Of a DNA stretch of 64,000 nucleotides, positions 42,700-54,189 are shown piece after piece. The first letter of the stretch is position 1; every line of letters begins with the position of its first letter. Location of the stretch: positions 9,543,581 through 9,607,580 of the forward strand of contig OY747712.1 of the NCBI GenBank assembly GCA_963556495.2, in the 5' to 3' direction. This DNA is from Valencia hispanica (taxonomy: Eukaryota > Chordata > Actinopteri > Cyprinodontiformes > Valenciidae). Made by a program: the position numbers and the translations under genes. Below the pieces are notes generated by a model. The model searched no databases. It worked only from the letters and a program-made list of their open reading frames with translations, and was not told the DNA's origin.

Positions 42700-42835
42700 A
42701 TCTTTAAAAATCCAGATTCTCAAAAGTTTGAAAAAGCTTAAATCACAACTAAAACGTATCTGTTTAGAGCTGCCTTTGAGTAATGCTTTGATATATCATA
42801 TTTTTTGTGTATGCTTCTTGCTTGTTCAGCTCTTC
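42700..42835 (+). mobile_element. LINE family A-like 3' fragment
   Basis: Translation near 42728-42785 gives LKKLKSQLKRICLELP, a decayed form of the family A C-terminus [15 protein letters not shown]. It is followed by 'tcatattttttgtgtatgcttcttgctt' as in 29395-29425. Confidence 0.6.
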
Positions 42836-43838
42836 ACTGGTAGAGACCAAAGTTGACCGGATTGAGACTGGGTCATTCCTACTATTTGGTGCCATTTGAG
42901 TCCCCATGACATTACACTGTATATTTTGTTTAAACATCCCATTTTAGATGATAAAAAAAATCACACATTAAATTGTAAGTCCACTTTTGCCATAAGTGTA
43001 TCAATATGCGAAAAAGGATTCATTAATTGATGTGTCCCCATTCATGTTTGATTGACTAGAGACAAATATAAGTAATAAAAAATAAACATTTTCTAAATTT
43101 TTAAATTTGTCAACTTTCTGAATAAATGCATTTTTTCTATTTCAGTAGATTATTTTAAGTTTTAACATTACTGAATAAATCATGTCCCCGTGTTTCCTGT
43201 ACCCCCTGTTAGTTTGATGAATATCCCATTAAATATTCTCAATGACCATTGCTCTAGCGACATGACTTTCAGGGAGTAACACAGATTTCTGGAAGGAAAT
43301 GTTCTAAAAGAAGTAGAGTAAGTATTACTCTTCACTTTACTTTCTTTTTTTTAAGTTTTGTGGCCATAGTGGCCTTTATTTGACAGTGGATAGTATAGAA
43401 GGTGAGAGATAAGTGGGGGAAGACAAAGGTCCATGAGGGCAGGACTTGATGTAGAGGACTGAAGCCTCCATATTTTTGAATTTGACAATTCTTTTTTTTA
43501 CAGATATTAAATTATGGTTATTAAATATGCAGTAAATCTTCTGCTGTGGTCACAAAGCTCTAAAATATTACTAATTTCATTAATGGTTGTGGCTCACTTT
43601 ATCCAAAAAAGCCCCTTCTGTTACTGTCCACCCTGTTACCATTTTGCACAGCAACAGGTAATACGATAATTAGAGTGAGAACTGCTCCTGTAAGTATTCT
43701 CAAGAAATTCAATCAGACCATTTTGGAGAGTCACATCAACAAGCCACTTTAAATACAGGAGTGTTGCACACTGCAGCTGAAAAGTCGCCTGTAACTTTCT
43801 ACTCCATCTCACCTTTAAGACGGCATGATCCCCCAGCT
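42836..43838. other. Unassigned AT-rich sequence
   Basis: No open frames of note and no repeat family recognised. Confidence 0.35.
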
Positions 43839-43846
43839 ATGTGAGC

Positions 43847-44683
43847 TAGGGTGACCAACCGTCCTCTTTTCTCTGGACCTGGCCACTTTTCACGTGCTGT
43901 CCATAGGGATTTCATAGATTGATGAAAACGTTCGAGTTTCCATTGTTTTTCAGGTGACACAATACGCATGCTTAAATTGACTGGTGCGATGCATGCGATA
44001 TAACGGCCTTTTCTCTCATCTGAGGTCCTCCCCAAGCTGCTGCCTAGTGGATGGTTCTGATCCATTTATAGATTGAACAGACAGCAGGCTACGCTGCACC
44101 ACACTGCGCTGTGCGGCCGCCGCTGTGTTGCAACTGTTTACAAGGTGTCAAAGCACAAGTGTAGCTGTACAGACGAATAGAGCTGGCATACGTGTTTCTG
44201 TGTGTGACAAAAGTGGCAAAGATCTAGCAGGTTCACGTGGAAACAAAAGCTATAATAATGCTGGGCAAAGTGAGAGTTCATGTATAAATTGACTGAGGAG
44301 GATGAAGATGAAAGCAGAAGACTGGAGAAAGTACTTTTAAATTTTTTTGGGGGGGAGACTGCTGCTTTTTAATTTTATTATTTTGAAAAGAAGTACTTGT
44401 TTTCTCAGAATACTATTTCAGATTTCTGTTAAATTTTTGTTCAGTATGACTTAAAAAGTGAACTCTTATTGTTACTGGTATATTTTCTAATTCAGAAGTT
44501 TAATTATTTCTATTGATTGATTTTTAGAGATTTTACAGTCATTTTTCTACTTGTGAAAGCTTATCTTCATTTTTTTATTCAACTGTTCATTCTAACCACA
44601 TGGAGAATGCACGCTTTAGATATGATAAAATCAAAAGTCTTGCCAAGTGTCCTCTTTTTTGAGAATTGAACATGGCCACCCTA
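43847..44683. mobile_element. hAT-type element, 837 bp
   Basis: Ends TAGGGTGACCAACCGTCCTC and, inverted, TAGGGTGGCCATGTTC, with CCTCTTTT close to both termini in mirrored positions. Flanks ATGTGAGC and ATCTGGGC agree at 6 of 8 positions. The interior has a GC-rich patch with GCGGCCGC near 44115 and an AT-rich right half. No transposase. Confidence 0.65.
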
Positions 44684-44691
44684 ATCTGGGC

Positions 44692-45139
44692 CCACCTTGA
44701 CCCTGTGTTGAATATAGTAAGAGAGAGAGATACCCAATAATAAATAATCTCCATGTATTCAGTGATTGCCCAGGGACACAGTACAGACAAAAAGGTAACC
44801 TTCTGTCAAAACAGCCTTTTAACAAAGGCTTCAAAGAAAACAGCTCGAACTTCTTTGAGGCCAGTCAGGGGAAGGGAACTCCACATGGTGTTGGGGGTTC
44901 CCTTAAAAAGTCAGCTGAAAACATTTTCCACCATGGAGGCGACATCCCCAATGCAGAGGCCCTGTACAAACAGCTGAAAAGCATCCGGACTACAGTAGAA
45001 TTATTATTATTTTTTTTTCATGAAAGAAGACGACGTTGAAAGGAAAGTCCAAGAAATTAGAAATGTGCCCCCATTTGTGCGAGTCAAAGGAAAATGAAAA
45101 TCCACCAAGTCATCAGTGTCTCACTAGGGAGAATTAAAT
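44692..45139. other. Unassigned spacer
   Basis: No feature recognised; small open frames without domains. Confidence 0.35.
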
Positions 45140-45147
45140 ACTGTGAC

Positions 45148-46013
45148 CAGGGGTCGCGTTAACCGAATATTTTCCGTATTTGAAAGGTTTTTAGAACGGT
45201 GAAGGAAAAATCTTAAGGCTGTCCGTCATTTTGTAAGATTAGTATTCACACCTCTGACCACTTGGTTTAAATGCGCAGATATTTTCAACTTTACGCACAG
45301 TCCGGATAACTAAATCAATTAAAGAAAAGATTCCAATGTGAGCATCATCTCAGACACTGTAATCAATGCATCTCACTGACCGCGAGCTGTTTGCACGTTG
45401 AAAAGTTACTGGGGCTTTGGAGCAAAACTGTGGCTGGTTAGACGCGTTCCAAAGAGCCCAATGTGTGCCAAACACCGGCGCATGCTGCTGTCTTTCCTCC
45501 CGCTGAAGCAATAGTTTACAGTTCGTTTAGAGAGTCTTTTTGACTTCTGATCGCATCGTGTGAAATAATGTTTCCTAATTTCAAAACCTAGCCATAAGTA
45601 GCGCTAAATTCCAGTCTCCAGTGTGCCATGACAACATCTAAACCCCCATGAGAAGTCATCTGTCTGAGGCAAAAATCCAAAACCTCATGACAATAAGCTC
45701 GGCAACAATCCCACTATTTGATTACGCACAAATGGGTGCATTTCAGTTCCGTGTGGAGGAGAAACTTGTGAGACTGTGCATTCAGGCCACAGCAGGTATT
45801 CGTATTTTAAGTGCAATCTTTTAATTCTTTATATGTAGTTCTCTGTTCAGCTTGTTAGGATTGAATATTATTCAAAATGAATAAAAAATACTATTAAATA
45901 CTATCATATTTAAAAATTGTTGGGTAAAAATAGATTATTACCTGATTTTTTTTCTTTTTTTTGACCAAGTTGGTCAAAATGATGGACAAAAAACATGTCT
46001 AGCGCGACCTCTG
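45148..46013. mobile_element. hAT-type element with perfect 8-bp duplication, 866 bp
   Basis: The octamer ACTGTGAC is present at 45140-45147 and 46014-46021. Termini are CAGGGGTCGCGTTAACC and, inverted, CAGAGGTCGCGCTAGAC. A second, inverted and truncated copy lies at 32246-32925, confirming that this is a multicopy family. No transposase. Short stretches of similarity between the copies are not in a conserved reading frame. Confidence 0.85.
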
Positions 46014-46054
46014 ACTGTGACGTAACTTGTCTTCCCCAAGCAGGCAGTGGTGTT

Positions 46055-46320
46055 CCTGATTCTGGGGGTTTTGAGCTGAAGGATGTGAGCCTAAATGTGA
46101 AGAAGCAAGCCCATATTGTAATGATGACCCCCCACAGCCTAAGTTTATCAAGCCAGAAGATATTGGGGAATGGTGCATTGTAAACTATGATGAACCCTAC
46201 CTAGGAATAATCTTGGAAGTTGAAATGTATTTATAAAAAATGGCGTCCAAGAGAGGGCATTAGTCGGCCCAGACGGTAACCGGGTTGTGTGCCTCAAGGA
46301 AGCATAGAAAAACTAATGGG
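46055..46320 (+). pseudogene. Unidentified protein-coding relic (EDIGEWCIVNYDEPYLGIIL)
   Basis: From about 46127 one frame reads PSLSSQKILG..., and the alternative frame reads KPEDIGEWCIVNYDEPYLGI followed by ILEVEMYL and a stop. The pattern G-W-C-V-x-Y-D-x-x-x-x-P-G-I-I resembles a short SH3/Tudor-like segment that I recall from transposon-derived teleost proteins. The assignment is from memory only. No start, splice sites or continuation are clear. Confidence 0.3.
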
Positions 46321-47774
46321 TTAACTGTTCAAATATGAAACTATTATATAATATGAAACGGTTATGTTTTTGTTGGGTGTGCTGTATTTTTATAGAGATA
46401 TAGGTTGATACATTTGATTGATGGGATACATTTGTTTGATGGTGAGTGTGGGATAACTTAAATGAATTGACTTTCCTTTTTATGTTAAAATGTAAGGTCA
46501 TACAATGTAATATATCCACCTTGTTACATTTTAATAAAATTTATTTTTTATTTTTTTGTGGTTAGTAACATAGTAAATGAAGAGAAAAACTGAATCCATC
46601 AACCTATCCATCGAACTCTCCTCTTAATTGCAAATGAAATGTGACGAATCTACATTTTGCCTTAAAATAAAGCATGTTTCTTTTTTTTTCAAAATAAATA
46701 GTATTTTTTGAGTTTAAAAAAAACTTAATTGATTGAATGAGGGACATTGTTTATCTTAATAGCACAAGGACTTTGTATTTAGAACACTTATCAATAGAGA
46801 TGAAAATGTCCTGTAACAGGTGGACATTTGGACCAGGTTGCATGCTAAGAATTTGGTAGAAATTATGAGGAATATATACCCTGAGCTTGACAAATATAAG
46901 TTTCATGTAGTTTAAGAATCCTTAATGTAATGAGATGAAAAAATCTTGAAAAGTTCAATTTTTTTTGTTGCCAAATCACAATGTCGAAATGTCTCCGAAT
47001 TGTAGGAGTGACTGAGAATATGGGGAGGACGTTTCAGGTTCAGAGGAAGACCACAGTGAAGGTTTGGTTTAGATCGTATGAAACGCTCAGTGTTTATTTC
47101 AGAACGAATAACGCCAGCGTCCACACCTTATACCCCTCATTGAGTGAAAAACGTCACATTGTTTGGGTCAGCCTGCCACACAGCTCTTACAATGAGCTGT
47201 TCCTAATACAAGTCCTCCTCTATGAGTCTGTTGGGTGGATATAAAACTGCAGCACTTATTGTCAGTTATGAGCAGGAGGTAAAAAGTGAATCTGCATGGT
47301 GGATTAAAGGTGACTGTTCTCATAGAGCCCGAGGAGGTCAGCAGCAGGCGAAATGAAAATTCCCCATTAGAGATATAACTGTGCCAATATTGCAGGCTGT
47401 AATTATTTGGACAGCTTTATGGTTTTCTGCTCTGAAGGTTCAGGTTATTTCATTACAACACATTAGCCTTCACATATTAAAGCTGGGACTTGATACTTAA
47501 TTCATTTCCCACTGAATGGGTGGTGGGGGCGAAGAGCAGGACTTCTACGCTCTGTTATAAAGAGAAAAGAAACCTTAATTCACGATGGAGCTGATTTACA
47601 TACATGGGAAAAAAATTACCAATACCCATTAAATATTCAGTTCATCAGGTAATGTTCACACATCAATGTTTAATCTGTTTATTGCTCTGGGGAAAAAAGT
47701 TATTTAATGGCACTTAAACATAAACAAATTTTTTTACCTGTTGAATAAAACACATCAAATTAGGACACCCTAAC
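46321..47774. other. Unassigned, CNE-like in 47270-47660
   Basis: AT-rich to about 46980. The block 47270-47660 is unique-looking with TAATTA-type motifs. The 87-codon plus-strand open frame at 46981-47244 has no recognisable domain. Confidence 0.3.
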
Positions 47775-47860
47775 TAACAGCACATTTCAAGTCACTCAAC
47801 AGCATCTCAATCAGATCAAGATCTGGACTTTGACTAGGCCCAGTACTTTCCATTCCCTAA
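47775..47860 (-). mobile_element. Tc1-like transposase fragment
   Basis: In reverse complement one frame reads GPSQSPDLDLIEMLLSDLKC, clearly the Tc1 WPSQSPDLNPIEMLWHDLK motif. Only this short block remains. Confidence 0.75.
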
Positions 47861-48149
47861 CTCCTATCCAGTCCATGATGGATTTACTGGTTTGTTTTGG
47901 TTCTTTGTGACATTTATGCCTCTTATCCACTGAGCAGAAAGGAGTGTGGTTTGATGTGCTATTTTGTCTGTTTCCATTGTAAAAAGGGGAACATAGAACT
48001 GACCCGCACCATTCCTGAGTACATAGGACAATGGTACGCTCCGGTTAGGATGGAGCCACTGGCGTCACACAACACCGTCTATTGATTGTGGGACAGAAAA
48101 CCGTCCCTGCTTGTGTCACGTTTATTGTGGCACTAGTATTATCCAGCCA

Positions 48150-50486
48150 CAGTAAGACCACTATAAAAAAGCGTTTTCTAGGGGACAGTTCAGTAGAAAC
48201 CTTTAAACGTATTTATCCTTCCACCACATCCCCCTCATCTCCCAACTCAAACTCAGTAAATAAGTTGGTAGATAATTTCCTTGCGAAAATCTCAGACATC
48301 ATGGATTCCATTGCTCCAACTAAAGTGAAAGTAGTCTCAGGTAGAATGAAGTCTCCGTGGACAAGTAATCCACTGGTACGAAGTGAAAAAAGAGAGTGTC
48401 GACGAGCCGAGAGAAAATGGCGGAAAACTCGACTCCAGGTTCACTGTGAGATCTACAAAGAGAGACTGAATAGATATCAGCTAACTATAAAAGATGCTAG
48501 GGAATCGTTCTTTTCTGAAATCATCAACAGAAACATTAATAACGCACGGACTCTATTTGCAACAGTGGAAAGACTAACTAATCCTTTAGTGACAGTAGCC
48601 CCAGAACTAAACTCTACCAGGGCCGGCAATGAATTTGCCAGCTTTTTCACTGAAAAGATTCTAACAATTAGACGCTCAATCTGTACCTCAATATCGAACC
48701 CACAACCAGTGCCATCCCCACAACAACAATGTAGAGAAAATGTCTGAATTCCACGAATTAAACCAGAACAGCCTTGAAAAAATAATTATCCAATTAAGCT
48801 CCTCCTCCTGCTGTCTTGATATCCTACCCACAGCTTTTCTAAAGAAAGTTCTTCCTGTTATTGGTTCTGATCTTGTTCAAATAGTGAACTCATCACTGCT
48901 ATCAGGTGTCTTCCCTCAGGCTTTAAAAACAGCAGTTATTAAACCACTGCTAAAGAAGAAAAATCTGGACAACACGTTAATGCAGAACTACAGGCCAATC
49001 TCTAATCTCCCATTCATCAATAAGATTATTGAAAAAGCTGTGTTTCAGCAGTTAAATGGCTTCATAACAACGACAAACCGTTTTGATGCTTTTCAGTCTG
49101 GTTTCCGCGCTCAACACAGCACCGAGACTGTCCTCGTCAAAGTATTTAATGACATCCGCATAAATACAGACTGTGGAAGAACCACAGTGCTGGTTCTGTT
49201 GGACCTCAGTGCAGCATTTGACACTGTTGATCATGATATTTTATTGGAACGACTGGAGAGCTCTCTGGTACAGTACTTGGCTGGTTCGAGTCTTACCTAA
49301 AGAACAGGGACTTCTATGTTTCAATAGGAAACTTTTCATCAGAACGAACAGAAATCACATGTGGGGTTCCCCAGGGCTTCATCCTGGGGCCCCTCTTATT
49401 TAATATCTACATGCTCCCACTAGGCAAGATTATAGCGACCAATAACATTAGCTACCATAACTACGCGGATGACACTCAGCTCTACATTACAATGTCACCA
49501 GGTGACTCTGAACCCATTCAAACCCTAAATCAATGCATAGACCAAATAAATGGATGGATGTGCCATAACTTTCTCCAGCTGAATAGAAACAAAACTGAAG
49601 TGATTATTTTTGGACCCAAGGAGGAACGATCAAGAGTCAGCACACAGCTTCAATTAATACAGCAAGAAACTGATCAGGTTCGTAACCTAGGTGTAGTAAT
49701 GGACTCAGACCTGAACCTCCAGGGTCACATAAAGGCAATAACAAGGTCAGCGTTCTATCACCTGAAGAACATCTCTAGGATTAAAGGACTGATTTTGCAA
49801 CACGACCTAGAAAAACTCATCCATGCGTTTATCTTTAGTCGGATTGATTACTGCAACAGCATCTTGACAGGTCTGCCTAAAAAGTCAATCAGACAGCTGC
49901 AGCTGATCCAGAACGCTGTCGCTCGCGTCCTCATTAGAACCAGGAAAGTAGAGCACATCACCCCAGTTCTAAAGTCCTTACACTGGCTCCCTGTAGCTCA
50001 GAGAATAGACTTTAAAATACTTTTACTAGTTTATAAATCATTACATGGCTTAGCCCCAAAATATGTTGAAGACCTGTTGTCATGGTACCAACCACCAAGA
50101 CCACTCAGGTCCTCCAACTCTAGCCTACTAAACATCCCTAGACTCAGAACTAAACATGGAGAAGCAGCTTTCAGTTTCTATGCTCCCCTTATCTGGAACA
50201 GACTTCCTGACGAGTGCAGAGCTGCTGAAACTCTGAACTGCTTTAAATCGAGACTAAAAACCCATCTGTTTAGAATTGCCTTTGAGTAAATGCTTGATGT
50301 TATATGTATGAAATGTGTTCATGCTCTCTTGCTTTTTTTATTTTTCTCTTGCTTTATTGTGTATCATGTGTAATGTGTGTTTCTTTTATGTGTTTCTTTT
50401 AAATCACCAAATCATGTAAAGCACCTTGAATTGCCCTGCTGTTGAAAGTGTGCTATACAAATAAAATTGCCTTGCCTTGCCTTGCC
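48150..50486 (+). mobile_element. L2-like LINE family A, 5'-truncated, most complete copy
   Basis: About 2.3 kb of plus-strand non-LTR retrotransposon ending in 'gcaccttgaattgccctgct', 'tgctatacaaataaaa' and a four-unit TTGCC tail at 50466-50486. The endonuclease is absent: the copy starts in the linker before the RT domain. Fragments of the same family are at 22838, 28346-29557, 42700, 51314 and 63160, so it is an abundant local family. Confidence 0.9.
48160..50289 (+). pseudogene. LINE A reverse transcriptase, three open blocks
   Basis: Block 1 (to 48747) is the linker: SVNKLVDNFLAKISDIMDSI, then a basic KRECRRAERKWRKTRLQ helix. Block 2 (48740-49300) holds AVIKPLLKKKNLDNTLMQNY RPISNLPF, FQSGFRAQHSTETVLVKV and the palm motif [20 protein letters not shown]. 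Block 3 (49411-50289) holds the catalytic box YADDTQLYI at residues 17-25 and the thumb/C-terminal region down to [20 protein letters not shown]. The frame is lost near 48740 and by a small deletion near 49260; the conserved VPQG box (49365) falls outside the open blocks. Not functional as it stands. Confidence 0.9.
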
Positions 50487-50779
50487 TAGTACGACGCCAT
50501 GTTAGGCGTTTGAGTGTAACCCCCCCTGGCCAGTGAGAGTCCAGCTGGTGGTGGAAACACTCTGCTGAAGAACTCACAGAAGAACTCATGCTGGAGTACA
50601 ATGGTCAGATCTAAAGTTGGCAAAGTTATCCTTAAAATATGACACATCCACATTAAAGGTTCACAGTTGGATTTAGGTTTGTTTCCAGCAGTTCAGATAA
50701 TTCAGGTTTAGACTCATCTGGTTCTGGTCTTTGTCTACGATCTCTCTGTCCTTCATGTTTTTCTAGACAGCAAAGGTGT
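50487..50779. other. Spacer between LINE and Tc1 remnant
   Basis: No feature recognised. Part may be decayed Tc1 sequence continuing from the right. Confidence 0.3.
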
Positions 50780-51085
50780 CCTCCCTGCACACCTCCCATG
50801 AAAGTTAAACATGTGCAGTCTCCTTGTGATCATACAGCCATGCAGTTTTCATAGCAGTAAGGACCTGCTGTAGGTCCTGTGATGACATTTTAGGGTTTCT
50901 GGAGACTTCTTTTGCATCTTGTTCTCTGCCTTCAGGGTGAACTTGCCTGTATGGTCCGATCTTGACATATTGGCTGTTGCTCTGTATGTCCTCGACTTGT
51001 AGATTACTTTCCATACAGTAGAGCAGCTGATTTTAAATACTTCAGAGACCTTTTTAAACCTTTTAGCAGACTCACAGACAGGGCC
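50780..51085 (-). mobile_element. Tc1-like transposase N-terminal fragment
   Basis: Minus-strand frames read ESAKRFKKVSEVFKISCSTV, then TYRATANMSRSDHTGKFTLK and NPKMSSQDLQQVLTAMKT. This corresponds to the helix-turn-helix, the AT-hook-like GRPRKLTPR linker (decayed) and the second DNA-binding helix bundle of Tc1 transposases. The frame changes at least once. Confidence 0.7.
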
Positions 51086-51741
51086 GTTGCTAGCCATTTG
51101 GGTGCCCTAAGCACAAATGTTTTGTGGTGACCCCTCCAGCACAAAAACCTTTGAGCTTCGTCTACCAAGGCAGATGTGGAAGTGCCTCATGCAGGACATT
51201 GTTGAAACATGCAGGACAGTATACTTGCATGCTGCAGATCGGTATCTATTTATTTGTGGGTAAATGCTAGTATATAGTGTCTTACATGTATAACGTGCTT
51301 CTTACTAAACATATAAGGCAAGGAGAGGCTATTTTATCTGTATTTCACACTTTCAACAACAATGTAATTCAAGGTGCTTTACATGATTAGGGAGTAAAAT
51401 AAAAATAGCATTAAAACTCAGACAAAGTATATAAAGTAAAAACAGCAATAAAGCAAGAAGTACACACAAAACAAGATATATGAAAACATTACTCAAAGGC
51501 AGCTCTAAACAGATAAGTTTTGGTCATGATATAAAAAAACTCAGTGTTTCAGCAGCTTTGCAGTTTTCTGGAAGTTTGTTCCAGATTAGAGGAGCATAGA
51601 AACTGAAAGCTGCTTCTCCATGTTTGGTTCTGATTCTAGGGATGATGAGTAGACTGGAATTAGAGGACCTGAGAGGTCTGGGGGGTTGGTATAGTAACAG
51701 TAGATCTTCAACATACTTTGGTGCTAAGCCATTCAATGATT

Positions 51742-52575
51742 CAGTCAAGTCAGGCTTTTATCACTTGAGGAAGATTGCCAAATTAAAGTATATGCTGTCA
51801 AAGCAGGATTTTGAAACCGTTATCCATGCGTTTGTGACATCACGCTTGGACTATTGCAATTCACTGTATTTTGGACTTTCTCAATTAAACATCGCTGCCT
51901 GCAGTTAGTACAAATTGCGGCAGCACGTCTTTTAACTGGCACTAGGAAGCATGAGCACATTACATCGGCCTTGATGTCATTGCACTGGTTGCCTGTTCGT
52001 TTTAGAATTCAATTTAAGTTACTTTTATTTGTTTTTAAATATTTGCACGGCTTAGCCTTATTGTTGGTCTGAACTACTGAACGTTCATTGTCCTGCTCGG
52101 TACATGAGGTCAGCTGATCAGCTCTTCCTTGTTGTCCTGAGGACTAAAAGGAAACTTCAGGGCAACAGAGCTTTTTCGGTGACAGGTCCCAGGCTCTGGA
52201 ATCTTTTACCATTACAGGTTAGGCAGGCTCCTTTGTTCATTTTTAAATCTCGGCCAAAAACCTATTTGTTTGACCTGGCGTTTAATTCCAGATGAGGGCA
52301 GGATACTCCAAATTGTGGATTTTATTATGGTTTCATTTTGCTGTTGATACTGTATCTTGTACGAGAGGTATGACATACATTGTATTGTACTGTGTAACTT
52401 TGTGGATGGTGGGGTTTGCTTTTGTCATGGGAAAGCACTTTGGGCATGTTTTGTGTTGTAAAGTGCTATATACAGTATAGACCAAACGTTTGGACACACT
52501 TTCTCATTCAATTGAATGAGAAAGTGTGTCCAAACGTTTGGTCTGTACTGTAAATAAAGTTGACTTGACTTGACT
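51742..52575 (+). mobile_element. L2-like LINE family D, 3' part, nested
   Basis: A plus-strand copy inserted into LINE A with TGATT at both junctions (51737-51741 and 52576-52580). Remnants of the RT thumb and C-terminus are readable: FYHLRKIAKLKYMLSKQDFE, TVIHAFVTSRLDYCNSLYFG, HITSALMSLHWLPVRFRIQF and RLWNLLPLQVRQAPLFIFKS. The 3' tail is TTGACTTGACTTGA. It is 5'-truncated with two frame changes. A palindromic MITE interrupts its 3' UTR. Confidence 0.85.
52471..52552. mobile_element. 82-bp palindromic MITE (Tc1/mariner-type termini)
   Basis: The two 41-bp halves are exact inverted copies except for one position: TACAGTATAGACC on the left and TACAGTACAGACC on the inverted right. Both read on through AAACGTTTGGACACACTTTC to TCATTCAA at the centre. 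It sits in the LINE D 3' UTR between 'gtgctata' and 'aataaagttgac', which are contiguous in related LINEs, consistent with insertion at TA. Confidence 0.85.
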
Positions 52576-52645
52576 TGATTCATAAACTAGTAAAATTATT
52601 TGGAAATATTCTTTGAGCTACAGGGAGCCAGTGTAAGGACTTTAG

Positions 52646-54189
52646 GTCCTCTGATTTTTGCTACTTAAATTATTACCAACTTAAGTCCAAATAATTGTCT
52701 TTAAATGCAAATGTACTGTACACTGTTACATTTTAGAGCTGCAACTAATTATTTAGAAGTCCATAAATCAGTCAAAATGTTGAATGAGTTGTTGATTAGT
52801 TGGTGATTTTTTTTAATCCAGGCCTGCTTTCTGCAGCACCACTTTCTGTTCTGAATTTAATAAGATGCTACTTTATCACAAACTCCCTCAAACTAAAATG
52901 ACCCTTCAAATGTTCAAGTCTTATCTGGGTAATATTTTTTAATGAATAATACCTTAAGTAAGAACATAAATAGCTTCAATTAGTCAGAATTATTTATATT
53001 TTTTGTATTTATGTTTGTCAATATTTGACCTCTATATTGGGAGTCTAATATCTATCACTCAGTTTAGGCCGTGCCCTCTTTGTATTACAGCCCTGCTTCC
53101 AGCCTGGGTTTTTATTTAGGTGCACCATTCCCCAATATTTTCTGGCTTGATAACCTCAGGGTGTGGGGGGTCATCATTACAATATGGGCTTGCTTCTTTA
53201 CCTGGGCTCACATCCTTTACCCCAAGATCCTCACTGGCCCCCATTTAGCCCTCTTTAAAGGCTTCCTAGATACACCCCTGCTCAGCAGTCTTAATCGGGG
53301 ATTTTCAAGCACATATTAACATTAAAATTAAAAACTTAATACCTCTAAATACTCATAGGTTAAACACCACAGGTCTGACGCACATTAATAAATATCGATA
53401 TTATTTCAAACTCTCAGCTTGGATGCCTGCAGTCAAAGTGTGCCGTTATGTAAAGTCGCTCCGCCTATATAAATAAAGAGGCCTGTTGAGGAAAGCTGGA
53501 CCATGGAAACGGATTTAAATCCTAAATTATTCAGCTCCCATCTGTTGCCTAAAATCTTCTCTCCAAGACCAACACAACCGCTGCAGACTTTGCTCACAAA
53601 CCTGTCGGACATGGGCAACATCACAAATTAATCTGTCGCACAGACCGTTTTTTTCATTGCAAATGTAACATATATCTGTCCCACTGTGCAGCCATGCCGG
53701 TTTTCGAGATATTTTTGTGACAGTATACAGCAGGGTTGCAGGGTTAGAGGGGTTCCAGATTGGTCAGACAATATTAAAACACGTTGGTAATGTCCGACTG
53801 TCCGATGTGTTTTCACAAACACTGAATCATGTTTTCATGATGACTGTTCACTTTCAAGGGTTTTCTAAACCAAAACGGTCCGATCTTGGTGACATCACCA
53901 TCTCAAGACTATGTGCACCATGCACACACAGAGCCGTATAGTCAGCTCAGATTTGACAGGTGTGAGCCAACTTGAAACTGTGTAATTGAACAGACCACTT
54001 CGAGGGGGGGTTGGAGAATTAGAAGAATGTTCTAATTATGTGCACCTGTGTGTGATTTTTGGCGTTATAGGTGGAATAATGTGGACGTGTCCTAATTTAT
54101 CCCTTACCAGAAATTGTGTTTTGAAGAAAACTTTATAGAAACCACCAGCATAACTTTAATTTTCCAGTATTGCTCAAATTTAGATAAAA
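52646..54189. other. Unassigned intergenic sequence
   Basis: 52735-52815 ('gagctgcaactaattattta' and 'agttgttgattagttggtga') resembles the start of a common vertebrate dispersed repeat, but its extent is unclear. The rest shows no exon or repeat family. Open frames of 60-82 codons carry no domains. Confidence 0.35.

Larger units (their letters stand above)
51314..52645 (-). mobile_element. L2-like LINE family A, 3' part, split by LINE D
   Basis: The antisense 3' UTR and ORF end run from 51314 to 51741; the minus strand reads [20 protein letters not shown] and [19 protein letters not shown]. They resume at 52576-52645 ('cataaactagtaaaattatt', 'gagctacagggagccagtgt'). Comparison with 28490-28570 shows that the intervening 51742-52575 is an insertion. 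Confidence 0.85.
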
